DNA of 34,233 nt from an uncultured Caryophanales bacterium (GTDB lineage: Bacteria > Bacillota_I > Bacilli_A > RF39 > UBA660), in contig CAOJDP010000010.1 of assembly GCA_948433085.1 (NCBI GenBank), forward strand, positions 1 through 34,233. Direction: 5' to 3'. The stretch's first letter is position 1; each line of letters starts with the position of its first letter. The notes beneath the pieces were generated by a model. That model ran no database searches. It was not told the origin of the DNA and saw only the letters and a program-made list of their open reading frames with translations. A program made the position numbers and the translations under genes. Below are positions 29,746-34,233 of the stretch, in pieces.

Positions 29746-31728
29746 TCAATTATTCAATTTTTCTAAAAATTCCGTTTCATTCCAAATTACAATTCCCAAA
29801 TTTTTTGCTTTTTCATATTTACTGCCTGGATCTTTCCCAACTAATACTACACTTGTTTTTCCTGTTACACTACCTGTTACTTTCCCACCCCTTTTTTCAA
29901 TTTCTAAGCTGGCTTCTTCTCTTGTCATTTGTTCTAGTGTACCTGTTAGTACAAATGTTTTGTTTTGAAAAGCTTCATCTACAACGAGTTTTGACCCTTT
30001 ATATGTCATACATAATCCAAGTGCTTTTAATTGATTAATTTGTTCTATATTTTTTATATCATTTTTATAAGCTACGACACTTTGTGCGATCATTTCTCCG
30101 ATATTATCGATTGCGACTAATTCTTCATAATGAGCGGCTAAAAAAGCATCCATTGTTTGATAATGTTCTGCAAGTATTTTGGCATTTTTCTTTCCAACAT
30201 ACCGAATACCTAAAGCAAATAATAGTCTCTCTAACGAATTTTGTTTACTTGATTCAATGCTATCTAATAGATTTAAAATACTTTTAGCACCAAACCCTTC
30301 TAATTCCATTAGTTCTTCTTTATACTTATCTAAATGGTAAAAATCGACGAAGGTTTTGATGTATCCCATATTATAAAAATCTTCAATTATTCGTTCTCCA
30401 AAGCCCTCTATATCCATCGCATTTCTAGAAACAAAATGGATTAAACTCTCAATATGACGGGCTGGACAATGGTCATTTGGGCAATAATGATTCGCATCTT
30501 TTTTAATCAATTCTGCGCCACACATGGGACACGCTGTAATCATTTTAAATGGTAGGGTATCTTCTTTTCTTCGTTCTAATTTCACTTCTACGACTTCAGG
30601 AATTACATCACCTGCTTTTCGAATTGAAATCACATCTCCTAATCGTATATCTTTGTCTAAGCAATAATCTTCATTATGAAGTGTTGCTTTTGTAATTAAG
30701 GATCCTGCTACATGGACAGGTGAAAATATCGCATTTGGTGTTATTTTACCAGTTCTTCCAACTGTAAATTTAATTTCTTTTAAGGTTGTTAAGACTTCTT
30801 CTGCTGGAAATTTATAAGCAATTCCCCATCTAGGTACTCGTGAAGTAAAACCAAGTTTTTTTTCGTCTTCCAAATTGTTTACTTTTAAAACAACACCATC
30901 AATTTCATATGGTAAATTTTTTCTTTTATTTGCAAGGGTATCAATTACAGATACAATTTCTTCTACAGAATGTGCAACTGTATTGAGTTTATGATTGGTT
31001 ACAAAGCCTAATTTTCTTAAGTATTCTAAAGATTCTGATTGTGTTTGAATCCCATAGTCTTCTGGATTCGGTAAAAAATAAGCCATAAAATCTAAATTCC
31101 TAGAAGCTGCAATTTTACTGTCTAGCTGTCTTACAGAGCCTGCTGCTGCATTTCTTGGATTTGCAAATAGGTTTTCCCCTTTTTTTTCTCTTTCTAGATT
31201 TGCCTGTTCAAAGGAAGATTTACTCATATAGATTTCACCACGTACTTCAATATCAATATCTTCTTTTAAATGTAAGGGAACGGATTTAATGGTTTTCACA
31301 TTTGCTGTGATATCTTCCCCAACTACTCCATCTCCTCTAGTGGCAGCTCTTATTAAAATACCATTTTTATATAATAAAGAACCTGAAAGCCCATCCATTT
31401 TGGGCTCTACTGTATAAGTTGGATTTTGAATTACTTTCCGAATTCTTTCATCAAAGGCAGCAATTTCATCTTCATTAAAAATATCATCAAATGACAACAT
31501 TGGAAATTCATGTGTCACTTTGTTAAATTTATCCAATACTTCTCCACCTACACGTTGTGTTGGGGTATCTTCTCTTTTAAACTGTGGATATTTTTCTTCT
31601 AATGATAATAATTCTTTGTAAAAGTCGTCATATTCTTGATCGGTAATCGTTGGATTATCTAAAACGTAATATTCATAGCTTGCTTGATGGATTATTTGTA
31701 TTAATTCATTTATTCTTTTTTCTATCAT
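29746..31728 (-). CDS. ligA: NAD-dependent DNA ligase
   Basis: A 660-aa bacterial DNA ligase that seals nicks in replication and repair. The N-terminal Ia domain has Y-Y-V-L-D-N-P-T-I-T-D. The AMP-accepting Lys is in E-P-K-M-D-G (about residue 113). Then comes the OB domain, the zinc finger C-P-M-C and C-P-N-D-H-C (about 400-425), the HhH region (G-F-G-A-K-S, G-I-R-Y-V-G-K) and a BRCT domain (F-V-L-T-G-T-L, about 585-660). The ATG at 31728 follows AAAGGTGATATA; an upstream start would add an unconserved stretch. The frame contains an A8 run (codons for K-K-G) and is intact, a useful control for homopolymer accuracy. Confidence 0.97.
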   Translation of the reverse strand: MIEKRINELIQIIHQASYEYYVLDNPTITDQEYDDFYKELLSLEEKYPQFKREDTPTQRVGGEVLDKFNKVTHEFPMLSFDDIFNEDEIAAFDERIRKVIQNPTYTVEPKMDGLSGSLLYKNGILIRAATRGDGVVGEDITANVKTIKSVPLHLKEDIDIEVRGEIYMSKSSFEQANLEREKKGENLFANPRNAAAGSVRQLDSKIAASRNLDFMAYFLPNPEDYGIQTQSESLEYLRKLGFVTNHKLNTVAHSVEEIVSVIDTLANKRKNLPYEIDGVVLKVNNLEDEKKLGFTSRVPRWGIAYKFPAEEVLTTLKEIKFTVGRTGKITPNAIFSPVHVAGSLITKATLHNEDYCLDKDIRLGDVISIRKAGDVIPEVVEVKLERRKEDTLPFKMITACPMCGAELIKKDANHYCPNDHCPARHIESLIHFVSRNAMDIEGFGERIIEDFYNMGYIKTFVDFYHLDKYKEELMELEGFGAKSILNLLDSIESSKQNSLERLLFALGIRYVGKKNAKILAEHYQTMDAFLAAHYEELVAIDNIGEMIAQSVVAYKNDIKNIEQINQLKALGLCMTYKGSKLVVDEAFQNKTFVLTGTLEQMTREEASLEIEKRGGKVTGSVTGKTSVVLVGKDPGSKYEKAKNLGIVIWNETEFLEKLNN

Positions 31729-31795
31729 TATATCACCTTTTATCTTTCTTTTATTATAGCAAAAATCATACAATATACAAACTATTTTTGCAGAT

Positions 31796-31820
31796 AAAAA
31801 CTGTGATTTTTTTCACAGTG
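31796..31820 (-). terminator. Terminator-like hairpin upstream of ligA
   Basis: On the minus strand ACTGTGA, A-rich loop, TCACAGT followed by TTTTT. It lies about 200 bp after the stop of the prepilin-RCC1 gene and probably ends that transcript. The rest of the 288-bp gap (31729-32016) is AT-rich with a GAATTC-centred palindrome near 31896 and no gene. Confidence 0.7.
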
Positions 31821-32016
31821 TGCATATCGTTATATATACTATTTTATAATGGTTTATTTCTTACAAACTATTTAGAACTATAAGCTTGGAAGAAATGAAT
31901 TCATTCTTATGGTAAGAACAGTCTATCCTATACCTTGTATTCCCCATTTCTATTATACAATTTTTACATATATTCTAGTTTTCTACTTTTTCCACGAAGA
32001 AATTTTTTATTCATCA

Positions 32017-33273
32017 TTATTTTTGGAGTTTTGTTATCAAAAATGATTTTCCATTGTAGAGCCACATCCATAAATTTCCTTCACTATCAATTACGCTATT
32101 CTCTATTCTATTATAATCAGAATATGAACTCGCTACTGCACTTTGGAATTTCATTTCTGGCATGATTTGGCTTGGAATTGCATTATTGTCTGATTGAACA
32201 GCACTATTCGCTCCAAAGCCCCACAGATTTCCATCTTCATCAATAACCATTGCATGGCTATTTCCCGCTGACACACTTTGGAATTTGATTCCAGACATAA
32301 TTTGTGCTGGGGTCACTCTATCTTCCGTTGTTCCATCTCCTAATTGCCCTCTATCATTGTTTCCCCAACTCCATAGGTTTCCGTCTTCATCGATCGCCAT
32401 TACATAATCTGTTTCTCCTACATCAACTGTTTTAAATTTTTTACCTTCCATAATTGGTGTCTTTTCTATGTCAGTCATTATAAGTTCATCCTCCGTGTGA
32501 TCCGCTATAAAAATATAAGACCACAAGTTTCCTTCACTATCAATTACCATTCTATTTTCATTTCGAGTTGAAGCAGAAACATACTTCACTTTATCCGAGT
32601 TTGGAATGATTGAAGCTCTACCTATAATGTTATCCTCATCATCCATCGAGTACCATAGGTAAAATAAATCGCCCTCACTATCTATGGCTAGATTTCCACT
32701 AATCATTTTAAACTTTTTATTGGATTCATACTTTACTCCTTGTAGGTTTCCTTCCAATAATCCCATGTACCATACTGTTCCTTCACTATCAATTGCATAC
32801 CTCGGTGAGTTTATTCCAAGTGTAGGCCCTATTGCAACTTCATCGGGCTCTTGATTTTGTGTTTCTCCTCCTTTTACTACACTCTCTACCTTTCCATTTT
32901 GAATCGTTACTTCATATCCACTAAATGTTAACTTTCCTTCTTCTATGATTCCTTTGTCATTTAATTGAATATAATCTTCTTTTCCACTTGGTTTTTCTCC
33001 TTTGACTTCTATTAAGTCTCTTAAACAAGTTGTTTCACATGCATTTATTTTTACTATTTCATTTTTTGGTATTTGATACATTGTACTATCTAGTTGCCCT
33101 TCTACTTGATATTTTTCTACTGCTTCTATATATCCATTTCCACTTTCTTTTACTGCTCCTCTTCTTGCTTTTTCTACTACATTTAATATCATTGGTGTTG
33201 CAATAAGGGCTATGATTGCTAATATCACAATGACTGCCAACAATTCTATTAATGTAAATCCTTTTCTTTTCAT
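32017..33273 (-). CDS. Prepilin-type signal protein fused to RCC1-like repeats
   Basis: A 418-aa protein. It starts with a class III (type IV prepilin) signal: M-K-R-K-G | F-T-L-I-E-L-L-A-V-I, with cleavage after Gly5, Glu at +5 of the mature chain, and a hydrophobic helix to about residue 32. A pilin-like stretch to about 140 contains Cys79 and Cys83. From about 155 to the end are RCC1 / BNR-like repeats with the recurring A-I-D-E-D-G-N-L-W-S-W-G and G-Q-L-G-D-G-T-T-E-D, which should form part of a beta-propeller. The ATG follows AGGAGG. It is probably exported and displayed on the surface by a type IV pilus/competence-like system encoded elsewhere. A second gene with the same repeats lies upstream. 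Confidence 0.85.
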   Translation of the reverse strand: MKRKGFTLIELLAVIVILAIIALIATPMILNVVEKARRGAVKESGNGYIEAVEKYQVEGQLDSTMYQIPKNEIVKINACETTCLRDLIEVKGEKPSGKEDYIQLNDKGIIEEGKLTFSGYEVTIQNGKVESVVKGGETQNQEPDEVAIGPTLGINSPRYAIDSEGTVWYMGLLEGNLQGVKYESNKKFKMISGNLAIDSEGDLFYLWYSMDDEDNIIGRASIIPNSDKVKYVSASTRNENRMVIDSEGNLWSYIFIADHTEDELIMTDIEKTPIMEGKKFKTVDVGETDYVMAIDEDGNLWSWGNNDRGQLGDGTTEDRVTPAQIMSGIKFQSVSAGNSHAMVIDEDGNLWGFGANSAVQSDNNAIPSQIMPEMKFQSAVASSYSDYNRIENSVIDSEGNLWMWLYNGKSFLITKLQK

Positions 33274-33349
33274 ATAACTCCTCCTACTTTATATTCTATT
33301 TTTGAGATACCATCCATTCTTTACATTTTATCCATCCTTTCCAATCACT

Positions 33350-33372
33350 AAAAAGAGGGGATACCCCCCCCC
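33350..33372 (-). terminator. Terminator-like hairpin containing a G9 tract in the prepilin leader
   Basis: On the minus strand G9 (33372-33364), TAT, CCCC, TC, TTTTT. A further stem GTTTGCAA/TTGCAAAC (33411-33373) lies directly before it. Both are between the promoter at 33435-33463 and the prepilin ATG at 33273. The homopolymer could change length by slippage. Confidence 0.6.
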
Positions 33373-33434
33373 GTTTGCAATTGGCAAATTCAATTTGTTC
33401 TTTTTGCAAACTATTTTATGATTTTCTATAGCTT

Positions 33435-33463
33435 ATTCTACCATATATCAAAGGAAATAGCAA
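33435..33463 (-). promoter_or_regulatory. Promoter of the prepilin-RCC1 gene
   Basis: On the minus strand, -35 TTGCTA (33463-33458), a 17-bp spacer and -10 TAGAAT (33440-33435). The predicted leader is about 155 nt and includes the G9 hairpin. The remaining bases of the 335-bp gap (33274-33608) hold no gene that I can see. Confidence 0.65.
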
Positions 33464-33608
33464 ATATTTTTGCAATACAATTAAATTAAATAGGATAGAA
33501 TGATTTAAATTATTTTGTTCTTATATTTATCTATAAAAGTAAGATGTTATTTTTTCTTCTAATAATCTTTTTGTATTTAAAAATAATCTTATTTATCTTA
33601 ATTCATTT

Positions 33609-34233
33609 CTATTTTTGCAACGACATTATGATAGTTGGTTCTAGTTCAGTGTCATGCTCATACCCCCACATCCATAGATTTCCATCTATATCAATCACTG
33701 ATGTGTATCCACTATATTCTTCATATTCACTTGCTGAAGCACTTTTAAATTTCGTTCCTTCTATAATTTTTATTGGAACTATTTTATCTTCTTTTGTTCC
33801 ATCGCCTAATTGACCTCTAAAATTATTTCCCCACCTCCATAGATTTCCGTCTTCATCTATGGCTATCGTATCACTGTTCCCTGTTGATATCATTTTAAAA
33901 TGAGTCCCTTCTTTAATCTGTACTGGAACTAATCTATCTTCCGTTGTTCCATCTCCTAATCGACCTCTAAAATTGTCTCCCCAGCCCCATAGGTTTCCGT
34001 CTTCATCTATCGCCATAGTACGATCGAATCCTGCGGATACGGTTTTAAATTTTGTACCTCCTTTAATTAGGACTGGATTTGCTTTATCTTCTGTTGTCCC
34101 ATCTCCCAGTTGACCATACCTATTACCTCCCCAACCCCATAGGTTTCCTTCTTCATCTATCGCCATTACATATTCTAATTCTCCTACATCAACTGTTTTA
34201 AATTTTTTACCTTCCATAATTGGTGTCTTTTCT
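33609..34233 (-). CDS. RCC1-repeat protein, cut by the window end
   Basis: The C-terminal ~208 residues of a second RCC1-like protein; the frame is open through the last base of the window. At least four repeats are seen, with A-I-D-E-E-G-N-L-W-G-W-G-G and G-Q-L-G-D-G-T-T-E-D units about 50 residues apart. The first visible residues (K-T-P-I-M-E-G-K-K-F-K-T-V-D-V-G-E) are almost the same as residues about 278-294 of the prepilin-RCC1 protein, and both end in L-Q-K. They are therefore paralogues, and the missing N terminus may also carry a prepilin signal. Repeated near-identical DNA between the two invites recombination. Confidence 0.85.
   Translation of the reverse strand, partial: EKTPIMEGKKFKTVDVGELEYVMAIDEEGNLWGWGGNRYGQLGDGTTEDKANPVLIKGGTKFKTVSAGFDRTMAIDEDGNLWGWGDNFRGRLGDGTTEDRLVPVQIKEGTHFKMISTGNSDTIAIDEDGNLWRWGNNFRGQLGDGTKEDKIVPIKIIEGTKFKSASASEYEEYSGYTSVIDIDGNLWMWGYEHDTELEPTIIMSLQK

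Overview
The window is about 70 percent A+T and comes from a Gram-positive (Firmicutes) genome. Shine-Dalgarno sites are strong (AGGAG/AAAGG), UGG encodes Trp throughout, and the tmRNA tag frame ends in V-A-F-A. The core genes are arranged as in low-GC Bacilli near the Mollicutes/Erysipelotrichia border: rnr-smpB-ssrA and ligA-hpf-secA. This placement is inference; no species is claimed.

Layout. (1) 1-1300: the end of one integrative element (A), with a tyrosine recombinase whose N-terminal region is interrupted by tandem stop codons. (2) About 1288-11481: a second accessory block (B) between that element and the 3' end of ssrA. It carries a serine recombinase and repressor, a short SF3 helicase, a gene-free 1.06-kb stretch rich in inverted repeats, a ClpP / RNase J-like metallo-beta-lactamase / SSB operon, a lipoprotein plus RsgI-domain membrane protein behind an attenuator-like leader, and a small Xre regulator with a perfect palindromic operator. 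A 25-bp direct repeat occurs three times and brackets both the gene-free stretch and the cargo. (3) 11471-17876: chromosomal core on the minus strand: ssrA, an unknown gene, smpB, rnr and a U32 (RlhA-like) protein. (4) 18212-19300: an S66 peptidase. (5) 19365-26561: an array of small integrative elements in the 3' end of secA. Copies of the secA C-terminal zinc-motif coding sequence, 3' UTR and terminator separate a cargo-free 0.3-kb unit (E3), a decayed 2.8-kb unit with KilA-N and integrase (E2), and a 4.0-kb unit with RhuM, integrase and a protein kinase (E1). (6) 26520-31728: secA, hpf, ligA. (7) 32017-34233: two RCC1-repeat proteins; the complete one starts with a type IV prepilin signal, and its leader contains a G9 tract inside a terminator-like hairpin.

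The most notable system is the secA array. The last ~13 codons of SecA, including the Cys-Cys half of its zinc motif, appear to be supplied by the newest element. The E1 and E2 integrases, which are clearly diverged, need the same -1 shift at an A8 run at the same codon, followed in both by ATG TAA in the original frame. The adjoining kinase is also split at an A8 run. This points to programmed frameshifting or RNA-polymerase slippage, though decay and homopolymer sequencing error must be excluded.

All functional calls are from motif reading. No database search or folding program was run.
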